DNA of 64,000 nt from Anaerolineae bacterium (lineage in GTDB: Bacteria; Chloroflexota; Anaerolineae; Aggregatilineales; Phototrophicaceae): positions 1 through 64,000 of the forward strand of contig JAJEBE010000027.1 in the NCBI GenBank assembly GCA_022822545.1. Direction: 5' to 3'. Positions 1-8,046 of this stretch are shown here, one piece after another (the stretch's first letter is position 1; every line of letters begins with the position of its first letter). The position numbers and the translations under genes are program-made. The notes below the pieces were generated by a model that worked only from the letters and a program-made list of their open reading frames with translations, made no database searches and was not told where the DNA came from.

Positions 1-389
1 CGCTCGCGCAGGGCGCCGTCTTCGGGGAAGAGCCCGTAAAATTTGTGATTCGGGCAGAGATTGGGGTGGCCGTTTTCGCAGAGTTCACAGCGCCAGCAGG
101 GCACGGCCGGCTCGACGGCGACCCGTTGCCCCACTTGCAGCGGCTGATGCTCGCCATCCAGGGCGTCGGCGCCGACGGCAGCGACCAGCCCCATAAATTC
201 ATGCCCCAGGATAAATGGCTCGCTGGCGATGGTGTAGCCGATGCGTCCGGTCTCGTACATGTGCAGGTCGCTGCCGCAGAGGCCGACCGTCTTGATGCTC
301 AGCGTGACTTCGCCGCGCCCGGGCGGTGGCGGGGCGGGCTCGGCAGCGATGCGGATGTCGGTTGGTCCATGCAGTCGCGCGACTTGCAT
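1..389 (-). CDS. Zinc-dependent alcohol/polyol dehydrogenase, N-terminal part (runs off the window)
   Basis: Reading the minus strand from an ATG at 389 gives an open frame to the window edge of about 129 residues. It has the GroES-like half of a medium-chain dehydrogenase: the catalytic-zinc motif CGSDLHMYE near residue 37, GHEFMG near residue 60, and a structural-zinc cluster C-x2-C-x2-C-x7-C (CWRCELCENGHPNLC) near residue 100. The family oxidises secondary alcohols of sugars or polyols with NAD(P) (sorbitol, idonate or threonine dehydrogenase types). The nucleotide-binding half lies outside the window, so the substrate cannot be narrowed. It resembles the complete dehydrogenase at 60133-61284 (same CGSDxHMYE context). 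It is separated from the binding-protein array upstream by a terminator, so it probably has its own promoter. Confidence 0.85.
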   Translation of the reverse strand, partial: MQVARLHGPTDIRIAAEPAPPPPGRGEVTLSIKTVGLCGSDLHMYETGRIGYTIASEPFILGHEFMGLVAAVGADALDGEHQPLQVGQRVAVEPAVPCWRCELCENGHPNLCPNHKFYGLFPEDGALRE

Positions 390-441
390 TGATTTGTCCT
401 TGCGCGTGTTTGCCTCGCATATCAATCTAGCATCATCACGC

Positions 442-480
442 GGAAACAAAAAGAGGGCGATCTATCGCGACCGCCCTTTG
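442..480 (-). terminator. Rho-independent terminator after the first binding-protein gene
   Basis: On the minus strand a 9-bp stem (arms 469-477 and 454-462, one G-U pair, 6-nt loop) is followed by CTTTTTGTTT. It lies about 30 bp past the stop at 510 and would end the whole binding-protein array before the dehydrogenase at 389. Confidence 0.75.
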
Positions 481-509
481 TTGCTTCCTGAGGTTATTGC
501 CTGCGACGG

Positions 510-1697
510 CTAGTCCCGCGCCGTTCCCAGGGTCGCTTGCTCTTCGGCGATGCGCTCTTCTGTGCACTCGAGCTCGGCAAGATGCGCGGCGTCGTCCGCC
601 ATGCGCTCTTCCAGCGACATCTCCGGCAAGCTGGGCGGCTGGCTGAGTACACTGAGCTCTCCGCCCTCGATGACCATGACGGCTGAATCCATTATGGAAT
701 CGGCAACGGTAATCCCAAATTCTTCAGCCGTATCGAGATTGACAGCCACGCCGATGTTCACCCGGGAGCTGATCGCGGTCCTGCTGATATCCAGCGTGCC
801 GTCAATATAAGCGGCGATCATCCGCCCGACATTCACGCCTTCGCCGTAGAAGTCATCAAAACCCGCGCCGACCACCGCGCCATGATGAATCATGCGCGGG
901 GACACGCCGAAGACGGGAAGATCGTAATCTTTGGCCACGCTAAGGACGGCCGGTATACCCCTCGACTCGGTATAGCCGGCGCCAATCATCAACATGTCAA
1001 CGCCTTTGTCGGCCAGGCTGGCTGTCGCCTGGGGCAGATCGGCGGCCGATGCGATGGAGGCGACTTCAACCGTTAAGCCGAGCGCTTCCGCGAATTCAGT
1101 GATCTGACTGACGCCGTAAACGCTTTGCGTTTGGGCCGGATCAACTATCGTGCCGATGGACTGAACATCGGGCATCTGGACTTGGGACAAAGCCACATAT
1201 TGCTCGTAAGGTATCGGCATATGCGTGCCCGTCACATGAGGCATCTTGATGCATGGGGAATCAGCGATGCCGGCGGAATAGGGAGCGCTGACGATGGCGA
1301 AGAACATCGCTGGCGGGTCATCCATATCTTTTGTGATGTTTGCCGTAATCTGCGTGACCGGCGTTGAAAATGTCAGCAGAATATCGGCGCCGCGATCCAG
1401 CGCTTTCTCCACCATTGTGTTTACGTTGGTGACGTCGCTGGCGGCGTCCAGCCAGAAAACATTGATGCGCTCGCCGTTCAGATCCAGGTTCTCATCCAGC
1501 AATTCCCGCTCGGTTGGCGATATCAACTCGCGAGCCTGCAATATATCCCATATGCCCGGTTTGGTGATATCTTCCGTACCGGTGGACCGATAGCGCAGGA
1601 AGGCGATTGTGGGCTTGTCATCATCTTGGGCCAGCGCCGCCGGTGCGGCGAGCAAAAGCGCCGCTATCAGAAGTCCGATCAGTATTCTTGTGTACAT
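510..1697 (-). CDS. ABC transporter substrate-binding protein, array copy 1 (ABC_sub_bind family)
   Basis: A 395-residue secreted binding protein of the ABC_sub_bind (Pfam PF04392, TrpX-like) type, the last of five tandem paralogues served by the permease and ATPase at 7244-9096. The first ~23 residues form a Sec signal (MYTRILIGLLIAALLLAAP...ALAQ) with no lipobox cysteine. Mature landmarks shared with the other copies are KPTIAFLRY at the N-terminus, DRGADILLTFSTPVTQIAANIT (first lobe), SPCIK near residue 150, and a C-terminal helical tail ending LECTEERIAEEQ. The ATG at 1697 has a GGAGG 8 nt upstream. This is the most divergent tail of the five. The family carries aromatic amino acids or other small solutes; the ligand is not readable from sequence. 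Confidence 0.88.
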   Translation of the reverse strand: MYTRILIGLLIAALLLAAPAALAQDDDKPTIAFLRYRSTGTEDITKPGIWDILQARELISPTERELLDENLDLNGERINVFWLDAASDVTNVNTMVEKALDRGADILLTFSTPVTQITANITKDMDDPPAMFFAIVSAPYSAGIADSPCIKMPHVTGTHMPIPYEQYVALSQVQMPDVQSIGTIVDPAQTQSVYGVSQITEFAEALGLTVEVASIASAADLPQATASLADKGVDMLMIGAGYTESRGIPAVLSVAKDYDLPVFGVSPRMIHHGAVVGAGFDDFYGEGVNVGRMIAAYIDGTLDISRTAISSRVNIGVAVNLDTAEEFGITVADSIMDSAVMVIEGGELSVLSQPPSLPEMSLEERMADDAAHLAELECTEERIAEEQATLGTARD

Positions 1698-1757
1698 ATC
1701 TTAATCCTCCGTCTTTGGCTGTTCTCATCGACAAGCGCGCCTTAGATGACGCGACTG

Positions 1758-1777
1758 GTCTCATCATATCATGAAAG
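1758..1777 (-). promoter_or_regulatory. Dyad upstream of array copy 1, degenerate form of the site at 3051-3070
   Basis: GTCTCAT-CATATC-ATGAAAG matches the copy-2 dyad TTTTCAT-CATACC-ATGAAAA at a similar distance (about 60 bp) upstream of the start codon. The arms are less perfect (TCAT/ATGA core). The intervening leader is also conserved between the two genes. Confidence 0.4.
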
Positions 1778-1785
1778 CGCTCGCG

Positions 1786-2988
1786 CTACTCGTCCGCTCC
1801 AGCCAGAGCCGCTTGCTGCTCGGCGATCATCTCGGGCGTACATTCTAGCCCGGCGAGGAATTCCAGGTCGGCGGCGCGGCGTTCTTCCAGGGATATATCT
1901 TCCAAGAAGGGATTCACCTCGGGTAGCCCGGGTGTCACGCCTTCGCTGCTCTGCCCGTCTTCTACCACGAAGTCCGCCACCGCCAGCAGTTCTTGCGAAA
2001 TCTCTGTTTCCTGAGCGGCCGCCACATCCAGATTCACCCCCACGCTCATGTCGGATTGCAAATTGATGCCGGCGGAGGCGATGTCGATTGCGCCCTCCAA
2101 ATGCGCGATCAGCATCCGCGCTGCGATGACGCCTTCCTTGAAGTAGCTGTAGACGCCGGCGCCGATCGTCGCGCCGCGATAGACGGCATTCCCGGCGGTA
2201 TACATGACGGGCAGGCCATGTTCGTTCGCGACTTGTATGATGGTTGGCAGGCCAGCGGCGACCGTGGCTTCTGTGGGAAGAATGAAGGCTTCTATGCCTT
2301 TGCTGACCAGTCCTTCAGCCGCAAGAGTCAAATCGGCGGTCGATACGATTGAGGCGCTTTCGACCTGCAAGCCCAGCGACTCGCCAATGGCCGAGATTTG
2401 GCTCGCGCCGAAGACGCCACTGGGTTCATTGGAGGTGAAGATCGTGCCCACCACTTGCATATCGGGGTTTTGCAGAAGCATCAGGGGGACAATGCGATCG
2501 TAAGGCGCCAGAAACTGAGAACCGGAGATGTGTGCGGGTTTGATGCAGGGCGCGTCAGCGATGCCGGCGGCATAAGGGTTGGACACGACGTTGAAGATCA
2601 CAACGGGCGGGTCTTCCATATCCAGGGTGGCGTTGGCGGCAATTTGCGCCACCGGCGTGGTAATTGTTATCAAGGCATCGGGGTCTCTATCTAGGGCGTC
2701 GCGCACCATGAGATTCGCGAAGCCGATGTCGTAAGCGGCATCGCCCCAGATGATGTTGATGCCTTCGCCCTCGAGGTCTTGCCGCTGGTCCAATACAGCG
2801 CGCTCCTCCTGATCAATATAGCCATAGGCTTGCAGCATATCAAGCGTGCCCTTGACCGACAGGTTGACGTTGGAATGATAACCGAAAGCCAGAATGGCGA
2901 TCGTGGGCTTGCTATCATCTTGAGCCAACGCCGGTGCGGCGAACGAAAGCGCCGCTATCAGGAGTCCAATCAGTAATTTTGTATACAT
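1786..2988 (-). CDS. ABC transporter substrate-binding protein, array copy 2
   Basis: A 400-residue paralogue with a Sec signal (MYTKLLIGLLIAALSFAAPALAQ) nearly identical to copy 1, including the start of the mature chain QDDxKPTIA. The body has DALITITTPVAQIAAN, DAPCIKPAHISG near residue 150 and a tail ELEERR-type helix ending LECTPEMIAEQQAAL. Mature cysteines number exactly two, as in all copies. The ATG at 2988 is preceded by AAGGATTAAGAT, the same leader as copy 1, so the duplication that made copies 1 and 2 included about 60 bp upstream. Only 88 bp separate it from copy 1 with no visible terminator, so the two are probably co-transcribed. A long leader with two dyads precedes it. Ligand unknown. 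Confidence 0.88.
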   Translation of the reverse strand: MYTKLLIGLLIAALSFAAPALAQDDSKPTIAILAFGYHSNVNLSVKGTLDMLQAYGYIDQEERAVLDQRQDLEGEGINIIWGDAAYDIGFANLMVRDALDRDPDALITITTPVAQIAANATLDMEDPPVVIFNVVSNPYAAGIADAPCIKPAHISGSQFLAPYDRIVPLMLLQNPDMQVVGTIFTSNEPSGVFGASQISAIGESLGLQVESASIVSTADLTLAAEGLVSKGIEAFILPTEATVAAGLPTIIQVANEHGLPVMYTAGNAVYRGATIGAGVYSYFKEGVIAARMLIAHLEGAIDIASAGINLQSDMSVGVNLDVAAAQETEISQELLAVADFVVEDGQSSEGVTPGLPEVNPFLEDISLEERRAADLEFLAGLECTPEMIAEQQAALAGADE

Positions 2989-3050
2989 ATCTTAATCCTT
3001 CGTCTTTGGCTGTTTTCATTCGACAAGCGCACTTCAATGCAAGGCCAATG

Positions 3051-3070
3051 TTTTCATCATACCATGAAAA
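3051..3070 (-). promoter_or_regulatory. Operator-like inverted repeat upstream of array copy 2
   Basis: TTTTCAT-CATACC-ATGAAAA has perfect 7-bp arms and a 6-bp centre. It lies about 60 bp upstream of the ATG at 2988. A related dyad sits at the same place upstream of copy 1. I know of no named regulator for it. Confidence 0.45.
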
Positions 3071-3131
3071 CAGACGCGAATTGCGAAGCTGATGACGGCA
3101 AAATAGGGTAACAAATTTTATGTGATATTGC

Positions 3132-3150
3132 ATCTGATTTTATATCAGAT
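3132..3150. promoter_or_regulatory. Second perfect dyad in the copy-2 leader
   Basis: ATCTGAT-TTTAT-ATCAGAT has perfect 7-bp arms around an A+T centre. It lies between the copy-3 terminator (3200-3221) and copy 2. It could be a protein-binding site or a weak stem-loop; no run of T follows on either strand to make it a terminator. Confidence 0.4.
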
Positions 3151-3189
3151 TTACCGATACTGAGGTAAGCGACTATTTCTGCTCGGTAT

Positions 3190-3222
3190 TAAAACAACAG
3201 GACGGTTGTCAGGAACCGTCCT
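3190..3222 (-). terminator. Rho-independent terminator after array copy 3
   Basis: On the minus strand GGACGGTT-CCTGAC-AACCGTCC (stem 3200-3207 with 3214-3221, perfect 8 bp, 6-nt loop) is followed by TGTTGTTTT. It begins 23 bp after the stop at 3245. The loop is identical to that of the terminator after copy 4. Confidence 0.75.
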
Positions 3223-3244
3223 TCAGCTTAATTGTTTGTCTTGG

Positions 3245-4447
3245 CTAGCTGTCGGTGGCGTCAAGCTGTGCTTGCTGCTCGGCGATCATCTCGGGACTAC
3301 ACTCCAGCGCGGCCAGGAATTCCAGGTCAGCTTCGCGGCGTTCCTCAGCGGACATCGCTTGCGGATTCGTGGCGGCATCATCGACGTCAGCGGCCATGCC
3401 CGTGGATCTTTCCCCGTCTTGAATGAGGAAATTCGCCATCGCCAGCAGGTCATCCGAGATTTCCAAGCCTTGCGCAGCCGCTGTATCCAGGTTTATCGCC
3501 ACCCCAAAACTGCGTGACTGATTGATGCCGATGTCGGCGATATCGACATCGCCGCTGAGATAGGCATTCAGGATGCGAGCCGCAATCACTCCCTCTTTGT
3601 AAAAGCTGTGGAAACCGGCGCCAACGGTCGCTCCGCGATACACTTGCTGGATGATCGGCGCGTACAGCGGTACGCCGTATTCCGCTGTCAGCCCTACCAG
3701 GACGGGCGTGCCTTGCAGTGTCAATGGGTTGATGACAAGAACGATGGCTTCCACGCCCTTGCCCAATAGACTCTCCGCCGCAACGTTCAGGTCCGCCGCA
3801 GTAATGGCAGATGCTATCTCGACCGTCAAACCAAGCGATTCGCCAATCTTCGTGATGATCTCAGCGCCGACAAGGCTAGTCGGTTGATCTGGCGATACGA
3901 TGGTGCCGATAACTTTAATATCCGGATCCTGAACCAAAACAAGCGGCACATAATCTGCAAAGGACATCAAGGGCTGCGTACCCGTGACATGATTCGGCTT
4001 GACGCAGGGGGCGTCAGCAATGCCGGTGGAGAAGGGCGTCGTGACCAGACTGAAGAGGATCGCCGGCGGGTCTTCCAGGTCACGGGTTGCCGAGACAGCG
4101 ATTTGCGCCACTTGCGTCGTGACGGTGACCAAGACATCGGCGCCTTTGTCCAGGACATCTTCCACGATCAGACTGACCGCTGACAGATCGAAACCGGCAT
4201 CGCGGTACAAGAGATTGATGCTTTCGCCTTCGAGATCATAGGACTCATTCAAGGCGGCGCGCTCCGCGGCGGTCAGATAGCCGTAAGCCTCAAGAGAATC
4301 GAGAAGTCCGTCGGTAGCTGCTGTGACTGGAGCGGTGCCGGCGTAACGCAGAAAGGCAATCGTCGGCTTGTCATCTTCACCTGCTACTGTCAGGGGCATA
4401 AGCATAGCCAACACCATTGCTGCGATTAACACCAGATGCTTGTACAT
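3245..4447 (-). CDS. ABC transporter substrate-binding protein, array copy 3
   Basis: A 400-residue paralogue. I chose the ATG at 4447 (MYKHLVLI...) because GAAGAGG lies 6 nt upstream; an in-frame TTG at 4453 would add only two residues. The signal peptide is MYKHLVLIAAMVLAMLMPLTVAG. Family landmarks are KPTIAFLRYAG, DKGADVLVTVTTQVAQIA, DAPCVKPNHVTGTQ and a tail EERREADLEFLAALECSPEMIAEQQ. It is bounded by terminators on both sides (3200 and 4562), so it is probably an independent transcription unit with its own A+T-rich promoter region. Exactly two cysteines occur in the mature chain. Ligand unknown. Confidence 0.88.
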   Translation of the reverse strand: MYKHLVLIAAMVLAMLMPLTVAGEDDKPTIAFLRYAGTAPVTAATDGLLDSLEAYGYLTAAERAALNESYDLEGESINLLYRDAGFDLSAVSLIVEDVLDKGADVLVTVTTQVAQIAVSATRDLEDPPAILFSLVTTPFSTGIADAPCVKPNHVTGTQPLMSFADYVPLVLVQDPDIKVIGTIVSPDQPTSLVGAEIITKIGESLGLTVEIASAITAADLNVAAESLLGKGVEAIVLVINPLTLQGTPVLVGLTAEYGVPLYAPIIQQVYRGATVGAGFHSFYKEGVIAARILNAYLSGDVDIADIGINQSRSFGVAINLDTAAAQGLEISDDLLAMANFLIQDGERSTGMAADVDDAATNPQAMSAEERREADLEFLAALECSPEMIAEQQAQLDATDS

Positions 4448-4561
4448 GCGCAACCTCTTCCTGATTATTTTTGAGATTATGTCTTATATTATATATATTA
4501 TTGAATACTTACAGGATATATTGATCATTATATGCATTTATGTTTTGGCGTCGAAACAAAA
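4448..4561 (-). promoter_or_regulatory. A+T-rich promoter region of array copy 3
   Basis: This 110-bp stretch is far richer in A+T than its surroundings. On the minus strand it holds several TATAAT-like hexamers (around 4483-4500 and 4528) just after the copy-4 terminator. I cannot assign one -35/-10 pair with confidence. Confidence 0.4.
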
Positions 4562-4585
4562 GGGCGGTTGTCAGGAACCGTCCTT
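4550..4585 (-). terminator. Rho-independent terminator after array copy 4
   Basis: On the minus strand GGACGGTT-CCTGAC-AACCGCCC (stem 4576-4583 with 4562-4569, one G-U pair) is followed by TTTTGTTTCG. It starts about 35 bp past the stop at 4619 and shares stem and loop with the terminator at 3200-3221. Confidence 0.75.
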
Positions 4586-4618
4586 CGGTTTAGTTGCTTA
4601 CTGGGATATTTGTCTTGA

Positions 4619-5830
4619 CTAGCTGTCGGCGGCGTCTAGTTCCGCCTGCTGCTCAGCGATCATTTCCGGCGTACATTCAAGCGCGGCCAGGAAGGCCAGG
4701 TCGGCGGCGCGGCGCTCGTCGAGCGTCATTTCCGGCAGCTCAGTGCCAACTTCGGGCAAGTCGGGCGTGACTCCTTCAGTGCTTGCCCCATCCCTAATCG
4801 TCCAATCCGCCTTTGCCAGCAATTCGTCGGCGATCTCCACGCCTGCCTCCGCCGCCGCATCGAGGTTGATCGCGACGGTGAAGCCGGGCTTTAAGTTGAC
4901 GCTCAGACGCGAGATATCGATATCGCCGTTGAGATGACCGATCAACATGCGGGCGGCAATGACGCCTTCGCGATAAAGGCTATAAAAGTCGGCGCCCACG
5001 GTCGCGCCGCGATAGACATGTTCCGCCACGATGGAAAAGACCGGTATCCCGCCGTGCTCCTCAGCAGTGCTTACAATCGCGTCCAATCCGATAGATGTGG
5101 TATAGCTGGCGGGCAGGGCGATCGCCTCAACACCTTTGCTAATCAGGCTCGCGGTCGCCAAAGACAAATCCGCCACTGCGACAACCGGAGCCACTTCGAC
5201 CCGCACCCCAAGTTCGCCGGCAAGTTTGCTGATTCGTTCCGCGCCGAATACGCTATTGGGTTCAGCCAAATTCACGATTGTGCCAACCACCTTCATATCC
5301 GGGTCCTGCACCTTCAGCAGCGGCACAAACTCATCGTAGGGTATATTGGTCTGCGTACCGGCGATGTGGCTGTCTTTGATGCAAGGGGCGTCGGCAATGC
5401 CAGCGAAATAGGGAGCGGTGACGATAGCGAAAATAATAGCCGGCGGGTCGTCCATTTGGCGCGTGATGTTGGCGGCGATCTGGGACACAGGCGTTGAAAG
5501 CGTCAAGAGCGTATCGGCGCCCCGGTCCAGCGCATCCTCCACCATTATGTTCGCCGTCGGAATATCAAAGTCCGCGTCGCTATAAATGACATTAATGCGC
5601 TCGCCTTGCAGGTCTTCGGCTTCGTCCAGAATGGCGCGTTCTTCCGCATTGACCATGCCATAGGCTTCAAACATATCCAGAATGCCTTTTTCGGCCAAAG
5701 CCGTAAGGGTCGTGCCGCCGTAACGCAGGATAGCGATTGTAGGTTTGGCATCATCTTGCGCCAGCGCTGGCGGCAGAATTGAACACAGTAGTGCAATAAC
5801 CACCAGCAATAACAAGATGCGCTGTAGCAT
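4619..5830 (-). CDS. ABC transporter substrate-binding protein, array copy 4
   Basis: A 403-residue paralogue. The signal peptide MLQRILLLLVVIALLCSILPPALAQ contains one cysteine, but its context (LLCS, well before the AxAQ site) does not look like a processed lipobox. The mature chain begins DDAKPTIAILRYGG, with DRGADTLLTLSTPVSQIAANIT, DAPCIKDSHIAGTQ and a tail DERRAADLAFLAALECTPEMIAEQQAEL. The ATG at 5830 follows GGAAAG. It is 101 bp downstream of copy 5 with no terminator between, so permease, ATPase, copy 5 and copy 4 may form one operon ending at the hairpin near 4570. Ligand unknown. Confidence 0.88.
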   Translation of the reverse strand: MLQRILLLLVVIALLCSILPPALAQDDAKPTIAILRYGGTTLTALAEKGILDMFEAYGMVNAEERAILDEAEDLQGERINVIYSDADFDIPTANIMVEDALDRGADTLLTLSTPVSQIAANITRQMDDPPAIIFAIVTAPYFAGIADAPCIKDSHIAGTQTNIPYDEFVPLLKVQDPDMKVVGTIVNLAEPNSVFGAERISKLAGELGVRVEVAPVVAVADLSLATASLISKGVEAIALPASYTTSIGLDAIVSTAEEHGGIPVFSIVAEHVYRGATVGADFYSLYREGVIAARMLIGHLNGDIDISRLSVNLKPGFTVAINLDAAAEAGVEIADELLAKADWTIRDGASTEGVTPDLPEVGTELPEMTLDERRAADLAFLAALECTPEMIAEQQAELDAADS

Positions 5831-5931
5831 GACGTTTACTTTCCAAGGGCTATTTTATGGATACCTACCATCTTCATTGTATACGAATGCAGCGATTAAG
5901 GAGGCTTGACCGGCATTTGCCATTGTCTGGC

Positions 5932-7119
5932 TCATTCGCCCTCCAGCGCTGTTTGTTGCTCGGCGATTATCTCCGGCGTACATTCAAGCGCGGCGAGGAA
6001 TTCGAGGTCAGCGGCGCGGCGCTCGTCGAGCGGCATTTCCGGCAGGGCGATCTCGACCTCGGGATACTGGGCGGAGACGCCTTGCTCCGTCTCTCCGTTC
6101 TCAACGATATAGGCCGCGCCATCCAGCAGAGCTTGGGAAATCTCGACATCTTGCAAATCGGCCGCGTCAAGATTGACGGCGAAGGCGAAGTCATCGCTCT
6201 CGTAGATGGCGGTGTCCGCGATGTCGATATCGCCGTTGAGATGCGCGATCAGCATATTTCCGGCGATAGCGCCTTGTTTGTAGAGGCCGAAGAAGCCGCC
6301 GCCGATCGTGCCGCCGCGATAGGCGTTCTGCGGCGCGGAGAAGAGGACCGGCAGCCCGTAGTCATAGGAGAGGGACAAGAGCAGTTGAAAGCCTTGGAAG
6401 GTGAAGATGGGGATGATAATCGCCTCGGCGCCCCGGTTCGCCAGCTTATCGACCGCTTGATACAAATCCGGCGTCACAACGATGGACTCGGCTTCGACGG
6501 TCAAGCCGAGGGACTGACCGATTTCACTAATCCGCGCGACGCCGACTTCGCTGGCGCGCTGCTGCGGCGAATAGATGGCGCCGACCACTTTCATGTCCGG
6601 ATCCTGCATCAGCAGCAGGGGCACGATGTCTTCATAGTTGGTGACGGGCACGGTGCCGGTGACAAAGTCCGGTTTGACGCAGGATGTTTCCGCCACGCCG
6701 GTGATATAGGGTCCCGAAGTCACGGTGAAGATCAGCTTGGGCGGGTCGATAAATTCGCGGATGGCATAATAGGCGATCTGTGTCATTTGCGTCGTGAATG
6801 TGACCAGGACATCAGCGCCTCTGTCGATGGCTCGCTCGATGATGACATTGGCTTCGGTTCGATCAAAGAGGGCATCGCCATAAACGATATTGATATTCTC
6901 GCCTTCGATGGACCGCTCCTCATCCAGCAGCGCGCGTTCTTCTTCGTTGATGAAACCGTAGACCTGCAACATATCCAGGATGGCTTTTTCCGCCAGGGCG
7001 ACGTTGCTGGAATCGCCCCATTTCAAAAAGGCCACCGTCGGCTTGTCATCGCCTTGCGCGCCTGAAGCGGGAACGATTAGCAAAGTGATAACGATGACCA
7101 GCAGCGAAGCATTTTTCAT
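5932..7119 (-). CDS. ABC transporter substrate-binding protein, array copy 5 (next to its ATPase)
   Basis: A 395-residue paralogue, the copy closest to the transporter genes and so probably the ancestral partner. Sec signal MKNASLLVIVITLLIVPASGAQ; mature start GDDKPTVAFLKWGD. It carries DRGADVLVTFTTQMTQIA, ETSCVKPDFVTGTV and the tail DERRAADLEFLAALECTPEIIAEQQ. A strong GAGGAGG lies 9 nt before the ATG at 7119. In the central lobe it has a GGTIGGGFFGLYKQG segment where the others read GATVGAxFxSxYKEG, which may mark a different ligand pocket. It follows the ATPase gene by 124 bp. Confidence 0.88.
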   Translation of the reverse strand: MKNASLLVIVITLLIVPASGAQGDDKPTVAFLKWGDSSNVALAEKAILDMLQVYGFINEEERALLDEERSIEGENINIVYGDALFDRTEANVIIERAIDRGADVLVTFTTQMTQIAYYAIREFIDPPKLIFTVTSGPYITGVAETSCVKPDFVTGTVPVTNYEDIVPLLLMQDPDMKVVGAIYSPQQRASEVGVARISEIGQSLGLTVEAESIVVTPDLYQAVDKLANRGAEAIIIPIFTFQGFQLLLSLSYDYGLPVLFSAPQNAYRGGTIGGGFFGLYKQGAIAGNMLIAHLNGDIDIADTAIYESDDFAFAVNLDAADLQDVEISQALLDGAAYIVENGETEQGVSAQYPEVEIALPEMPLDERRAADLEFLAALECTPEIIAEQQTALEGE

Positions 7120-7243
7120 TGCGTTGAACCTCCTCGTTCAGGATTCAACAGGCGTCATTCTCTATCCGATTTTCTTTGACGTACCGCTTCTCCGCATAAT
7201 GTCGGGCATGTTTGCCCGGCGCGGAGACTCGACCGCCAACGGC

Positions 7244-8038
7244 CTAACTGAGCAACTGCGCGTCGGAGAGTTCGGTCCCGTCTTGCAAGGAATGGAAACG
7301 GTCAATCAGGTCCGCAGGTTTCAGGTTCTTACGCTCTTCTCCGGCGATTTCAAATACGATCCGGCCCCGATTCATCATGATGACGCGATCGCCCAAATCA
7401 CAAGCTTGCTGCATACTGTGCGTGATCATCACGACGCAGAGATCCTGCGCCTCCGCCAGTTGTTGCGTCAGCGAAATGACCTGCTCGGCCGCGTTGGGGT
7501 CCAGCGCCGCCGTATGCTCGTCCAGAAGCAGCAGTTTCGGCTTGACCAAGGTCGCCATCGCCAGCGTGATCGCCTGCCGCTGCCCGCCGCTGAGCAGGGC
7601 GACATCGGCGTCCAGGCGGTGCTCCAGGCCCAGTTGCTGCCGCCCCAACTGCTCGATGAACCAGGCTTCTTCGCCCGCCTTCACATCGCGGCGAAAACCG
7701 GCTCGGCGTCCATGAATCGCCGCCAGGGACAAGTTCTCGCGGATCGTCAAGCCCGGGCAAGTGCCCAGGCGCGGGTCTTGAAAGACGCGGCCGATATCAT
7801 GCGAGCGGCGATACTCGGGCCAATGCGTGATGTTCCGCCCATCCAGCTCAATGTGGCCGGCCTTGGGTTCCACCGCCCCCGATATCACGTTGAAGAGCGT
7901 GCTTTTGCCGGCGCCGTTGGAGCCGATGACGGTGACGAACTCGCCTTCATCCACGAACAGGGACAGGTCCTGCAAGGCGCGCACTTCATTCGGCGTGCCT
8001 TCGTTGAAAATTACCGATACATGATCGAGTGAAAGCAT
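7244..8038 (-). CDS. ABC transporter ATP-binding protein for the TrpXYZ-like importer
   Basis: A 264-residue ATPase that powers import through the adjacent permease. In order: Walker A GSNGAGKST (about residue 38), Q-loop VFQDP, signature LSGGQRQ, Walker B LLLLDEHTAALDP, and H-loop ITHS. I chose the ATG at 8038 (MLSLDHV...) rather than an upstream TTG because AGGG lies 6 nt before it, overlapping the permease stop at 8047-8049. The 8-nt gap and shared ribosome site suggest translational coupling. Spacing of motifs and length match the ATPases paired with ABC_sub_bind binding proteins. Confidence 0.9.
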   Translation of the reverse strand: MLSLDHVSVIFNEGTPNEVRALQDLSLFVDEGEFVTVIGSNGAGKSTLFNVISGAVEPKAGHIELDGRNITHWPEYRRSHDIGRVFQDPRLGTCPGLTIRENLSLAAIHGRRAGFRRDVKAGEEAWFIEQLGRQQLGLEHRLDADVALLSGGQRQAITLAMATLVKPKLLLLDEHTAALDPNAAEQVISLTQQLAEAQDLCVVMITHSMQQACDLGDRVIMMNRGRIVFEIAGEERKNLKPADLIDRFHSLQDGTELSDAQLLS

Positions 8039-8046
8039 AGTCAACC

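Noticed and set aside
5857-7065. 402-codon plus-strand ORF antisense to binding-protein copy 5
   Set aside because: Composition bias only; the minus strand has a signal peptide, family motifs and a ribosome site.
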